Below, in pieces: positions 21,135 to 32,454 of a stretch of DNA of 64,000 nucleotides. How positions within the stretch are numbered: position 1 is the stretch's first letter; each line of letters begins with the position of its first letter. Where the stretch lies: contig NC_071355.1 in the NCBI RefSeq assembly GCF_943734655.1, positions 80,365,449 through 80,429,448 of the forward strand, in the 5' to 3' direction. The DNA is from Sabethes cyaneus (Eukaryota > Arthropoda > Insecta > Diptera > Culicidae). Under the pieces are notes generated by a model. It was not told the origin of the DNA, did no database searches, and worked only from the letters and a program-made list of their open reading frames with translations. Position numbers and translations under genes: made by a program.

Positions 21135-23031
21135 ATATATAAAAATGGATTTCTGTCTGTCTGTCTGTCTGTCGGGATGTTCCGTATAGAATCAAAAACT
21201 ACTGAACCAATCGGCGTGAAAATTTGCATGTAGAGGTTTTTGGGGCCAAGAAAGGTTTTAGTGATGGTTAGAGACCCCTCCCCCACTAAGAGGGGGGGGG
21301 GGGGGCTCCCATACAAATGAAACACAAATTTCTGCATAACTCGAGAACTAATCAAGCAAATAGAACAAAATTTGGCATGTGGGTGTTTTTGGAGACACGA
21401 ATTTATTCTATGGTAAATTGGGACCCCTCCCCTCTTTAGAAGGGCAATTATAACCCCTCCTCCTTTAAGAGGGGGCGCTTCCATACAAATGATATACAAA
21501 TTTCCTCATAACTCGATAACATATTTTCTATGGTGAATTAGGACCCCTCCCCACTTTAAGAGGGGGGCTTCTACACAAATGAAATACAAATTTCCTCATA
21601 ATTCGAGAACTAATCAAGCAAATGGAACCATATTTGGCATGTGGGTGTTTTTAGAGGCAACCATTTTTTCTATGATGAATTAGGGCCCCTTACCTTTTTA
21701 GGAGGGGGGGCTCCCATACAAACGAAATACAAATTTCCTCATAACTCTAGAACTAATCAAGCAAATGGAACCAAATTTGATATGTAAGTGGTTTTGGAGG
21801 CAAGATTTTTCTATGGTGAATTGAGACCCCTCTCCTCTTTAGAAAGCGAGTTATGACCCATCTCCCTTTTTAGAGGGTGGGGTTCCATACAAATGAAATG
21901 CAAATTTCCTCTTATCTAGAGAACTAATCAAGGAAATGGAACCAAATTTGGCATGTGGGGCTTTTAGAGGGTAGAAATTTTCCTATCCCATAGAAATCCC
22001 ATACAAATGAAATTCAAATTTCCTTATAACTTGAGAACTAATCACTCCCTAATCACCTCTCACCCCTGTGGTAGGGGGATATGGACTCTCATACAAGTAA
22101 AACAGAAATTTTTGCGAAACTCAAACTCGTGAAAATCGAGACTCTTCCATAAAACATTAATCAATAACAAGACCACAAAAACTATCTATAGTAACACTAG
22201 ATCATTCAGGACGAGACGGCCGCGAGTGTTGCCGGCGACCAGCCGTCGGAAGCGCCGCCCACTGGGGGGAGGCAACTCCCCGCAGAAATTACTACTGTCT
22301 AGGTTTATTTGTTTTCCTAGGTCTACCTAGGTTTCCTGGAACGAGCGACAGCGAGTAAGGAGAGGTTCGCGAAATGGTACTTTCCACGAAAAAGTTTTCC
22401 ATGAAATGGTACATTCCGCTTGAGGTTTTTCGCAAAATGATATTCGGCGAAATGTTGTACAATCATGGCGAATATTACTATCCACTTTCTGGCTACACAA
22501 TGAGGGGACAGGAGAGTTGTTTTCTACTTTACTGTGAGGAAAAATTGCAAATTTGTATGTTAAACTACCCATTCCTGGTAACTAATAAGCATTAACATAA
22601 GCAGCAAATCAGCATATCTGGCATGTTATACTGCACGATGTTGTATATTAGCTTTCTGACTGCATAGGTGTTGTAAATTGGCATCCAAAATTGTATTCAA
22701 ATTCTTCGTGTCGGTAATTAGCTGTAAATTAGCATTGTCAGCACTATAAGAAGGTTATTAGTAAAGTAGCTGTATATTTTGCCAAAATAGCATTTAAGTA
22801 GCATTTAAGGCGACTTAAATGCTTATTGGCCTGCATTTGAATAGCATTGGTGATGCTTATTGGATACCTGGGATGCTTTCATAGTTACGTAACTGCCAAA
22901 ATGAATCATCTAAGGTTGAACTCCTCAGAAACTTGCAAAACTCGATATTGTGACAAGGATCATCCAAGATTCATGATTTATGTACAACACAGGTTAATTC
23001 GTGGCAATACGAAATTTGTCGGGTCAGCTAG
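21135..23031 (+). mobile_element. Helitron-like nonautonomous element, copy A
   Basis: Begins with TATAAAAATGGATTTCTGTC and a (CTGT)n run. About six units of roughly 145 bp follow, each with the phrase CATAACTCGAGAACTAATC and a G-run. Next comes a GC-richer part (22200-22330) and a part with several AATGGTAC/TTCGCGAAA-like phrases. It ends GTCGGGTCAGCTAG followed by T. The CTAG|T end and the lack of TIRs and duplications fit Helitrons. Copies B, C and D share the same order. No replicase/helicase is encoded. Confidence 0.75.
22573..22872. mobile_element. 300-bp MITE inside Helitron-like copy A
   Basis: Ends CCTGGTAACTAATAAGCAT and, inward from the right, CCAGGTATCCAATAAGCAT. An AT dinucleotide flanks both sides (22571-22572, 22873-22874). 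Copy D lacks this sequence at the same position, giving an empty site. Confidence 0.75.
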
Positions 23032-23124
23032 TATAATATAAAAATATTGGGGCGAACCAACCAACGGATGAAACCCCCTTCGAATAGTAAATAAATAATA
23101 TAAAAATGCTAGCTGAGCCCTTTA

Positions 23125-24165
23125 ACCGCGGCATATCGCGGGTAAACGCCACCTACAAGGTACTCTCCCAGATCCCGCTACGCCGACTGTCACCGATAAC
23201 ACAGGCTTTCGTATTGATTTCTCTCACGGACCGTAACCGTTGACGGTGACGAACTAGAAGTGGTAGATGAATTCCTGTATTTGAAATCGCTGATGACCGC
23301 AACACTACAACAACACTAGTAAGGAGGTCCCTTTGCCCTTCGCGAAACCTCCGATCAAGAAGCATACGCCGCCGTGCGAAACTGACAATGTATAAAACCT
23401 TTGTTAGGCCGGTAGTTCTTTATGGACTTGAAGCAGTGACGCTGCTCATGGAGTACATACGCGCCCTTGCCGTGTTCGAACGGTAGGTGCTGCGGACAAT
23501 ATTTGGTGAAGTACAAACTGGAAGCCGAGAGTGGCGGAGACGTATGAAGCTACACTCAGTGCTTGTAGCGATACCCATCGTATATTTGGCGATAGTCGGT
23601 AGGCTACCCAAGTAACACACAAAACAAGTTAGAAAATAATATTCGTGGAAAGTAGTCGCTTAAGAGTACTATAAACGTACTTTGAAAACATATGTCGTTA
23701 TTATTAAGGTTTTGAGTTGTTTTGGGATAACATGAATTTATTTGACAGTTCATATCAAATGTATAATGTTTGTTTTGTCAACATGTCAACACGAGGTTTT
23801 TATTGTGTCTCCATTACTAAACTTAAACTACTGGAAGAACAAGTTGTAGCTTATGCTATAATGACGTTTTAAATTGGTATGAAATAACCGGATACATACT
23901 TCTTTCAATTCTTGTTTCATTAGACTTCAATTTTTTGCGCTTTTCAGGTAATAGAGAAGTTCTGATATATGTAATATTATACTGTTCTATAACAAGTTGT
24001 GTTGCTTGGGTACGGTGGGCCGGACGACAGTGATATCGAACGACAATGCTACGAAAACAACAACCCCACCAGCACTAGAAACAGAGGGGCTTAACGTGCA
24101 AAATGGCTTGACCAGGTCGAAAGTGATTTGCGACTTCTGAGACGACTGAGACGGGAATCGACCAA
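23125..24165 (+). pseudogene. RTE/JAM-like LINE remnant with internal deletion and MITE
   Basis: RT N-terminal sequence NATYKVLSQIPLRRLSPITQ is followed within 60 bp by TVDGDELEVVDEFLYL, which in the relative at 29941-31142 lies beyond the active site. The whole catalytic core is therefore deleted. The C-terminal domain is then split at 23605 by a MITE and resumes at 24013 (RW, then FDQVE-like sequence). Plus strand, many stops. Confidence 0.8.
23607..24010. mobile_element. CCCAAGTAACA-type element, copy 1 (404 bp)
   Basis: Ends CCCAAGTAACACA and, inward from the right, CCCAAGCAACACA. TA lies outside each end. Excising the element plus one TA rejoins the LINE sequence GGCTACGGTGG, matching the homologous Arg-Leu-Arg-Trp codons at 29941-31142. 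Other members: 26866-26969 and 44280-46164. Confidence 0.85.
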
Positions 24166-24785
24166 TAACCTGCTAGCCTATCTGTGCTTCCCAAATCTGG
24201 AACGACAATCAAATAAACCTGCGATGTCATTCGTTTCCATTTCTGAGTAACAGTGTCAAGACTTGCCCGTCCCTACAGGTCGCATATTATTTCCCTTTAT
24301 GTCATTTCAACTTAATAAAACGCTGAGAGTTACATGTAAGGAGCGTCGAATACAGCTCTGGCTCTGTCAAGTCTACCAAGCGCATCCTCGCAGATCTAAG
24401 TCAAACGATGACGATGACGATGGTCATACATCGAATTGCGAATTTGAGCGCTTGTTCCCCAGGTGAGGGACAGCTCATACAGCGACTGTCTCGAAGTGAG
24501 CAGCTGATTATGAAACGCTTTATCCCGCAAGCTATACCTAAGATGGCAGACTCATTGTTCAAACTCAAAGAGAACTCAAAGGTACATAACTGTCCGCAAC
24601 CTCCAGGAAACCCTTCAGCTACCAGTTTTCGGTCGAGCTGTTCGTCGCCGTCTCGTAGCACAGTAGTAGAATAGCAAAGTCCCCCGAAAGTGCCCATTTA
24701 TCAGCAAGACAAACACAGCCAAGTAGCTCAAGTTTGCTAAGGAGCATGCTAATAAGTCCTAGAGTTCTGGAAAATGGTCTACTAA
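24166..24785. other. No recognised feature
   Basis: Less AT-rich than its surroundings, and open for 88-98 codons on both strands (24408-24674 plus, 24401-24697 minus), but no domain is recognisable. Confidence 0.4.
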
Positions 24786-24789
24786 ACGG

Positions 24790-24990
24790 ACTATTCAAAA
24801 TTTAAGCTATTTTACTGAAAACGACGAGTTCATGTGTGGCGCATACCGGTTGAATGGGTTCAGGAGCTCCACATTTAAGGCACGGGGAAGTATGGAGGAA
24901 GAAATTTGATGGTCTGTGGATATTTTTCGTTGATGGGATGAGAAGCCTCGTGAAAATCGACGCGATAATGATGGCGGATTTCTAAATCAA
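24790..24990 (+). pseudogene. Second Tc1-like transposase scrap
   Basis: Reads YSKFKLFY, RVHVWR, then GGRNLMVCGYFS and LVKID. This parallels the Tc1 phrases ESKFNLF, FVWR and GGGxxMVWGCFS. Stops interrupt it and the catalytic ends are missing. Confidence 0.65.
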
Positions 24991-25210
24991 TATCCAGCGG
25001 CAAACTTTGGAGGTTTCCCAGAGCCCGGCGTGTCTTTATTATTATTATTATTGTTAGCGCCATTCATGCTGTAACTAGTGCAGCTAGCAGCAATCTCAAC
25101 TTCGCACTGTTCCGCAAAATAAAGCCAAATGACCTTGAAGTTTTGGCGAGAACATACGAGATATGCTGCTTGTTAACTGCGAATCTAAGATAAAACACCC
25201 AAGTCTTTAA

Positions 25211-25372
25211 AATTTTTGAAACGATGGTACCTAAGGTAGGTCACAACAACTTGTTAAGCGTAGCTACCTATTATCCCCCCTTCCTTTCCCCTCCTTTCCC
25301 AAAAAAATTTTCAATACTTTCCCCTACCGTCCCTCCATCAATTGTAGAACCATCGTTTCAAAAAATATTAAT
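25211..25372. mobile_element. Short TTTTTGAAACGATGG-TIR element (no tRNA head)
   Basis: Left end TTTTTGAAACGATGG, right end CCATCGTTTCAAAAA. The right part (CCGTCCCTCCATCAATTG) matches the arms of 9756-10297. Confidence 0.65.
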
Positions 25373-25377
25373 ATTAA

Positions 25378-25640
25378 TGCCTGACCGCATTTCAAGGTCA
25401 AAGAGTAAAAACACGAGTTTGGCCCAAGTCTTTCGTATGCCAAACACGTTCAATTTCTGTACCGTCAGGCTCATAATGAAACAGGATCGCATCTTTTTTT
25501 CGGGAGAATGTGATTACTGAGCGCTTCACTAGGTTCGCTATCATACAGTTCTCGTCGCACCAAGTGGCCAAAGGTCTCGAATTGATTTTGATGAAAGTGA
25601 CAATCGACAGTCGTGTGGATCTGGAAGTACATTTCAAGAT
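25378..25640 (-). pseudogene. Jockey-like RT fragment
   Basis: The minus strand gives ATWCDENCMIANLVKRSVIT, FSRKKDAILFHYEPDGTEIE and WHTKDLG. This corresponds to the region after the active site in jockey-clade RT (WCxENxLxxNxxKCxVITFSR and IKDLGVxLD). About 80 codons survive. Confidence 0.7.
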
Positions 25641-26140
25641 TGTCTGCCAACGAGGGTTTTCAACCTTTAATGGCCGATTAACCTCGTTGAAATAAAGTAG
25701 AAAAATCAGAGTGGCATCATAGGTGGCATCCTTGTGCTACACCTGACAAAGCTGGATAGGTGTCGGATAGTAGAATCAATATATGAGCCGTTCCGAATTA
25801 TAGTGGTCTATTGACCATTTTTGTCAAAAATGAGATTTTTGCATAAATCGCATCTTTATCGATAGATGTACTATATAAACACTAAAAATTACAAAATAGT
25901 AGGTTTCCAACCTGCTTTTTTTCATGATGAATTTTAGGTCCGGAACAGAATGACCATTCTGTTCCGCATTATAGTGGTCTATGTGCGTGGGACAGAGATT
26001 GAGATAAAACTCCCATAATCCCATAATTAGATGAAAGTAGTTAATAAGCGTAAGTCGACTATTGTTTTTTTTGTGCCGATTGAACTCCCCCTCCCTCTAT
26101 GGGAGACCCCCCCCCACCCCTAATCAACAAAAGCCTTGTT

Positions 26141-26860
26141 TTCGTCAAATCCGCTAATTTTCGTTTGCTTTTATCTCCGGAAATATTAAGTCTAGAAAGA
26201 TACTATTTTCACATTTTCAAAGAATATTGCCCAAGGAATTCGAAAAAAGTAGTATTTTTTAGCACCATTCCTGCCAAATATTTTTTTATTCGATTTGAAA
26301 ACTAAAGTTCTATTTTTCTCTCAATGAATACATTTTAATCTCAAAAGTTCCGACTCCATCGTATTCCAGAGATTTTTTTTACATTAGAATTACTTATCGT
26401 CACGAAGTATTCCTTGCCGATCCAGAGACAACGTTTTGAAGGAAGCGGCCTCCAATTTCTTATGTAAAACCAAGAGCAAAATATTTTTTTCAAGAAGCAG
26501 TGAGTCTCTATGCCCTGTTGTGAAAACATGTATATGTTACTAGATATTACATTTTCCTGAGCAGTGTTGCCAGCTTTTTAGTTTAAATTTTGGAATTTGG
26601 CAACACTGTCAATTTTTTTTTGGATTTTATAAAAAATCTGGCAAATACGATGGAGTTGGAATTTTTGAGATGAAATTGTATTCATTGGGAGAAAAATAGT
26701 TTTTAAATCGAATCGAAAAATATTTGGCAGCCTTGATACTAAAAAAATACTATTTTTTCAAATTCATTGGGCAGTTTTCTTTGAAAATGTGAGAATAGTG
26801 CCTTTCTAGACTTAATGTTTTCGGGGATATAAGCAAAAGAAAATAAGTGGAATTGACGTA
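26141..26860. repeat. Inverted repeat pair (~235-bp arms)
   Basis: Arm 26141-26378 and arm 26630-26860 are reverse complements with about 80 percent visible identity (CCGACTCCATCGTATTCC versus its inverse). A related single copy is at 50040-50215. Confidence 0.75.
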
Positions 26861-26865
26861 AACAG

Positions 26866-26969
26866 CCCAAGTAACAATTTGGGTTTTATAACACTCTTAT
26901 GATGGTTTATATGACCAATTTTGGTCTTAAAAACCGCAATAAGAGTGCAGTAAAACTAACATACTTGGG
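26866..26969. mobile_element. CCCAAGTAACA-type MITE, copy 2 (104 bp)
   Basis: CCCAAGTAACAA at the left, inverse CCCAAGTATG at the right; ACTCTTAT is palindromic further inside. Flanks (AG, AC) do not show a clean duplication. Confidence 0.65.
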
Positions 26970-27414
26970 ACGACTTTTGCTTATAAAAACGGGGCATCAA
27001 ACTTGGGATTCTGACTGAATTTGGTAAAAATCCAAGAAGGTCCATTACAAGTTTTACTTTTTCTTGGTCACTTGACGTGGAATGACCCATTTTCAATTTA
27101 TTCAATATTATTTTATATTTTAACATTATTTTCAATATAGTACAAGGAAAATTTGAATTGCAATTCAAACAAAAGTGTATGAGATAATTTTTCGTTCGAA
27201 CGAATATGAAATTACTCAGAGTAATGAAATGTACTGTTCCGCTTCAAGTTTACCCTCTATAGTCTATGAAAATAGTCTAGTTAAAGTATTTAGATATAAA
27301 ATCGTTTGGAAACTTTAATAAGATGTATTCTTACACAAATCTAAGTGTAACAGTGTAGTTATCTTTCTTCTTCACTTTATCGTCTATTTCATCTCTATCT
27401 CAATATTTTCCTGA

Positions 27415-27628
27415 TTTTCATTCCGTTATCGAAACTTGACCTTCAGTTTTTACACGACAAACTTCGCAGCCAGCTGTTAGAGTACAGGACAATTGCAGGG
27501 CAAGTTGCTGCGACTATTGATTATTGACTCTAACAGCGCCTCCCAACCGAGGTTCGAATATACGACGACTAGCTTATTAGATTAGCATCGTACCTCGAGG
27601 CCAACTGAGACGCTACCTCACCTACCTT
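27415..27628 (-). mobile_element. tRNA-derived SINE
   Basis: On the minus strand: box A-like TTGGCCTCGAGGTA, box B-like TATTCGAACCTC about 50 bp later, then a tRNA-unrelated body with GTTAGAGTCAATAATC, GCCCTGCAATTGTCCTGTAC and AACAGCTGGCTGCGAAG. I recall near-identical text as an abundant mosquito SINE (Feilai-like), but the family name is from memory. The body decays towards a short AT-rich tail. Confidence 0.75.
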
Positions 27629-28090
27629 GTCGTACAAGATTATCCGCATTTCAGACTCGATTAACCAGGTGAAGAATTTTTTTTAAATGATCATCATTAT
27701 CATCAGTGAAAAAATTATAACAAAAGGTTTGTTATGACTCAAATTATAAAATTACTTTTACCTTCAAGATGGTATGGAGGGTTTTTCCTATGCTAGTCCA
27801 GCAGAAAATAACTCTCACTCGGTTTGTTGACATTTTGCAGATTGACCCTTTTGAAAATTTGGTACCGAATTTTCTTTGATTATACAATTTTCATGAATCG
27901 TGCAAAATGTTTAGAAAGTAACTGGGAATGTGTTCACGTGACTGAGACCAATAGATTAAGTGAGTTGGTGGGATTTTTTTGGCCTTTTTAGAAGTACCAT
28001 TAATAGATGGTAGATGATTTTTTTACAGGCAGTTAACGCAGCTAGAAAAAAAATTGAGTGTTGAAGTTAACTAATTCTCATAGCCTTGTA

Positions 28091-28492
28091 GTAGTGAGAC
28101 AATTCTGTACTATTTTGATATTATCTTAAAGCTGGTAGTCATTGGAATAACCTTCCCGAGGACTGCAACTTTCTAGATAGTCAGCAGCGCAAGATACAGC
28201 CTGTATATGAATATTACATATACACTGGCACCACGTAGTGAGACAATTCTGCCCAATTTTCCATACCACCCAAAAGCTGGTAGTCATTGGATTAACCTTC
28301 CCGAAGACTGCAACTTTCTAGATAGTCAGCAGCGCAAGATACAGCCTGTATATGAATATTACATATACACTAGCGCCACGTAGTGAGACAATTCTGCGCA
28401 ATTTTTCATACCACCTGGAAGCTGCCAGTCATTTGAATAACCTTCCCGAAGACTGCAACTTTCTAGACGATCAGCAGCGCAAGATACAGCCA
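28091..28492 (+). repeat. Tandem repeat, 144-145 bp, 2.8 copies
   Basis: Units start GTAGTGAGACAATTCTG at 28091, 28235 and 28380. Each contains AACCTTCCCGA and GACTGCAACTTTCTAGA, and the copies differ at scattered positions. Confidence 0.9.
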
Positions 28493-28788
28493 TTTACAAA
28501 TCTCATGGAGATAGACCACTATGGTGCGGAACGTTTTGGGGATTTCGGTGAAAATATATATGAAATCATAGTGGTCTATGTACATTGGTGTGAATAAATC
28601 GTATATTTTGACAAAAGTTGGGATTTTTATGTATTCTCATGTTGAATCACTTTATACACTACACATTAGAACACTTGGTTTGGAGAAAATAATTGTATAG
28701 AATTTATTATAGAGTTTTTTAGACAATTGCGTCTCCTGTAAAATTAACTAAATGGTCAATAGACCACTATAATTCGGAGCGGCTCATA

Positions 28789-29256
28789 TATAGAATGCCA
28801 GTGTCGCTGTTTTACTACGGGACTCATTGTGGTAAACATGATACTAATAATCTGTATCAAGTCTGTGAATCGGGAACTTCATTGTCAGAGTTGCTCATTG
28901 TTGTTTATCTGTTCTTTATCTGTGCGCTCGTTGGTGCTGTCATCAGTGCGCTCATCGCTGTGTTTTCATGCCAGTGAAATGTTTTTAAACGTTCTTTTTC
29001 TTTTCGTCCGGATGAATTGAATCCCACAACTGCGCCCTTTTGCACCGATTTTTTCAGAAATTTGCAGCCAGCGAAGTTTCCAATCACATTACTTGGCAGG
29101 CATATTTGAAATTTTAAACTGGTTGTCAAAGTTTGACAATGAGATTCCTTTTTGATGAATCTCAGGCACACACACATATGCAAATATACTGTAAATACAT
29201 TATCTGAACAAGTGTGATGTTTACCACGCGCACTGCAGCGACACTGGCATTCTATA
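28789..29256. mobile_element. AATGCCAGTGTCGCTG-TIR MITE (~468 bp)
   Basis: TATAGAATGCCAGTGTCGCT at the left and its exact inverse at 29236-29258, inside TATATA on both sides. Confidence 0.8.
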
Positions 29257-29260
29257 TATA

Positions 29261-29665
29261 CCGTGGACCCCCGTTCGTTTGACCGTTTTTAATCTGAACA
29301 CTTTTTAATTTGAACCCCGTTGGTTTGCACGACGTGCAAATTAAAAATGGTTCAAACGTCATTCTCAATATGACAACATTTGCTTATGCAGACAATGCAC
29401 ATAAACACGATTTGTTTGTGCTGATCTACCGTGTTTAAACTGTTTCACATTGCGTTTTCCCAACGATTATGGTAGAAATCCGATCGGAGAATGAAATATT
29501 CGCTGCTTGCAACTGCCAACTGAATCAAACCACCAAAACAATAACAAAGAGCAGAGCAGCCAGTTCACACAAGTTCCAGCATATTTAGGGTTAGCAGTTG
29601 TTCAAATTAAAAACTAACCCCGTTAGTTTGCATGAGGAATCGTTCAAACGAACGGGGGTCCACTG
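29261..29665. mobile_element. 405-bp pogo/mariner-type MITE
   Basis: Left end CCGTGGACCCCCGTTCGTTT, right end inward CAGTGGACCCCCGTTCGTTT. TA lies on both sides. Phrases of the type AACCCCGTTGGTTTGCA recur inverted within. CAGTG-type ends with TA duplications fit pogo-like elements. Confidence 0.8.
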
Positions 29666-29804
29666 TATTGATTATACTTGTCGGATAGATAATCTCCAAC
29701 CAACCACCACAAATTGTCTATCGGTGAGATATTAGCAAAACCATTGCAAAAGGCTGTCGCTAACACCCAGTCTATGTAGTTTTGCAATTGTGATGGTGTG
29801 GTTT

Positions 29805-29843
29805 ATCTTGTGAAAAAAACTTTAAAAATAATTTGCAATGGCC
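29805..29843. mobile_element. PIF/Harbinger-like MITE end
   Basis: Ends TTGCAATGGCC followed by TAA, as do the right ends of 37248-37704 and 52542-53429. Confidence 0.5.
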
Positions 29844-29940
29844 TAATGGTAAAACTCAAAACCTCCAAACTCATCAAAAATCAAAATCAACTGTGAATCA
29901 TGTCAACTTGAACACGCATGAGTTTTTCTGTTTTCATAGC

Positions 29941-31142
29941 TTCTTCTTCAGCAGCATAGAGCCGAGGTGGCTCGTGCTGTTTCAAGCACTCGTGTCCATT
30001 TAACTCGGTCTTGGGCCACTCGTCGCCAATTTCCTAGTCGTCTCAGAAGTCGCAAATCGCTTTCGACCTGGTCGAACCTTCGTGCACGTTGGGCCCCCCT
30101 GTTCCTGGTTCCAGTGGGGTTGTTGAAGAGGACTATTTTCGTCGCATTGTCGTCCGGCATCCTTACGACGTGTCCGGTCCACCGTAGCCTGCTAACTTTC
30201 GCTAGATGTACGATGGGAGTCTCCCCAAGCAGTGCCTGTAGCTCGCGATTCATACGCCTCCGCCACTCTCCGCTTTCAGTTTGTGCTCCGCTAAATATCG
30301 TCCGCAGTACTTTCCGCTCAAACACGGCAAGGGCGCGTGTGTCCTCCGTAAGCAGCGTCACGGCTTCAAGTCCATAAAGAACTACCGGTCTAATAATGGT
30401 TTTGTACATTGTTAGCTTCGTGCGGCGGCGTATGCTTCCTGATCGTAGCGTTTTACGAAGGGCAAAATAGGCACGATTTCCCGCTTGGATGAGCCGCTGG
30501 ACCTCCTTACTAGTGTTGTTGTCCGCGGTCACTAGCGATCCCAAATACACGAACTCCTCTACCACTTCTAGTTCGTTGCCGTCAACGTTTGTTTGCTTTG
30601 AGTCTCTTCCTTTCAGGCATTTGGGCTTCGACGCATTTATTTTTAGCCCAATTCTCCTAGACTCCGCATTCAGTCTGGCATAGATTGCCTCCGCCGTCGC
30701 AAAGTTCCTGGCAATGATATCGAAGTCATTTGCAAAGCCTAGAAGTTGGCTACTCTTGGTAAAAATCGTGCCTCTCGTTTCGATGCCCGCTCGTCGGATT
30801 ACCCCCTCAAGAGCGATGTTGAACAGTATGCAGGATAGACCGTCACCTTGTCTCAACCCTCGCCACGTCTTGAAGGGACTCGAGAGTGTCCCAGAGATGC
30901 GTACGAAACACATCACTCGATCCAATGTAGCTCTGATCACTCGCGTCAGTTTGTCCGTAAAACCGTATTCGTGTATTATCTGCCATAGCTTGTCTCGATC
31001 GACTGTATCGTATGCTGCTTTGAAATCAATAAAAATGTGATGCGTGGGCACGTTGTACTCCCGACATTTCTGCAAGATCTGTCGGTTAGTAAAAATTTGG
31101 TCCACAGTTGCGCAAGCCCCCATGAAACCCGCCTGATAATTC
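29941..31142 (-). mobile_element. 5'-truncated non-LTR retrotransposon with 13-bp target duplication
   Basis: CTGTTTTCATAGC lies at 29928-29940 and again at 31143-31155, flanking the insert exactly. On the minus strand the copy starts inside the RT and finishes with a GAAGAAGAA tail. 5' truncation and a simple-repeat tail are typical of LINEs that stop reverse transcription early. Confidence 0.92.
29948..31139 (-). pseudogene. LINE reverse transcriptase, long open frame, catalytic Asp lost
   Basis: 391 codons from the first Met, with NYQAGF before it in frame. Motif A is IFIDFKAAYDTVD, motif B GLRQGDGLSCILFNIALEG. Motif C reads LLGFANDFDIIA where FADD is expected, so the first catalytic Asp is Asn. 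EFVYLGSLVT and the C-terminal domain RWTGHVVRMPDD follow. The endonuclease and N-terminal RT are missing. The frame is unbroken, so the insertion is fairly recent or the master copy was mutated. RTE/JAM-like by memory; the clade is not certain. Confidence 0.88.
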
Positions 31143-31155
31143 CTGTTTTCATAGC

Positions 31156-31730
31156 AAGAAGCATAAAACTCACATATATTTCTTCCCGCTTGATCACATT
31201 CTGCTTTGCTTCAACTGCTGCCCGTAGCTATGCACAAATACATACAAATTTGTTGTTGAACAGCATGGGCATTATCTCGTGCGATACATAGCTGTGAGTG
31301 AGCGTGAGGGAAATCTCTAAATAAATCGCAAATTTTAAACTAAAACACACATTTAAATTACATGTTTATCTAATTCTTATTAGGGTTTTTAGTTTCTAGT
31401 TAAGAAAATATCGATTCCCGTGAAGGAAAAATGTGAATTCCGCCAATACGTTTGCCAGCTTAATTCATGAATATGTGCGGCATTTTTTGCTGCTGATGTT
31501 TTCTCTGGCGGTAAGCTCTCTTTCGCTCTCTGGTTAGTTGAATGAAATGCCAGTTGTGAAAGAATTCAACAAATTTCTCACAGCTGACTTTGGTTCACAT
31601 CGCATAGCAACAGAGATATCACGTATAATAGCAAGAGAAATTCGTATGTGAATTTGGCGCTTGTAATCAAGGTTGAAATTTCATGTGCTTGAAAACTCAT
31701 TGAGTTTTGTACTGCTAAGAATTTCTCAAC
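31156..31730. other. No recognised feature
   Basis: AT-rich; nothing supported. Confidence 0.45.
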
Positions 31731-31734
31731 ACTA

Positions 31735-32454
31735 CTCATAACTCGAGAACTAATCAAGCAAATGGAACCAGATTTGACATGTTGGGGATTTTGGGGACAT
31801 GAATTTAATTTATGATGGTTTGAGCCCCCTCATCCCTGTGGTAGGGGCATAAGAACCCTCATATAAATAAAACAGAAATTTTTACAAATTAGAGAAATTT
31901 TAGACTCTTCCATACAACATTAGTCAATAATAAGACCACCAAAAACCACCTATAGTAACACTAAATGATTCAGGGCGAGATGGCCGCAGGCCCTGAGAAA
32001 TCACTTCTGTCTAGGTTTATTTTCCTAGGTCTATTGACCTTAATTACTTTTGTTTGCTCAGTTGGGTCCGAACAAGTGATGCGAGTAACGAGAGGGACAT
32101 CCCTACGAAATGTTACTTTCCACGAAAAAGTTTTCCGTGAAATGGTACCTGGTTTTACGCGAAATAGAATTCGGTGAAATGTTATACAATTACGGCGAAT
32201 ATTTAAATGCTATACGCTTTATTTTATCTGGCTTAGCAACGGGAGAAGTTGTTTTCTACTTAACTGTGAGGAAAAAATCCAAATTTGTATATTAAACTAT
32301 CCATATTTTCATATTTACGTAGCTGCCAAAATGAATTATCTAAGGTTGAACTCCTCAGAAACTTGCAAAACTTGAGATTGTGAGAATGGTCATTCACGAT
32401 TTATGTACAACACAGTTTAATTTTTGGCAATACGAAGTTTGTCGGGTTAGCTAG
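31735..32454 (+). mobile_element. Helitron-like copy D (5'-truncated)
   Basis: Enters inside one 145-bp unit and then follows copy A without its MITE. It ends GTCGGGTTAGCTAG followed by T. Confidence 0.75.

Larger units (their letters stand above)
25780..28791. mobile_element. 3-kb inverted-repeat-bounded region
   Basis: The left end (25780-25820: TATGAGCCG, then AATTATAGTGGTCTATTGAC) returns inverted at 28751-28791. Shorter related phrases with ATAGTGGTCTATG lie at 25968 and 28565. TA is a possible TSD. Inside are an inverted repeat pair, a MITE, a SINE and a 145-bp tandem repeat, but no transposase. Either one old element stuffed with insertions or two smaller related MITEs in opposite orientation. 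Confidence 0.5.
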
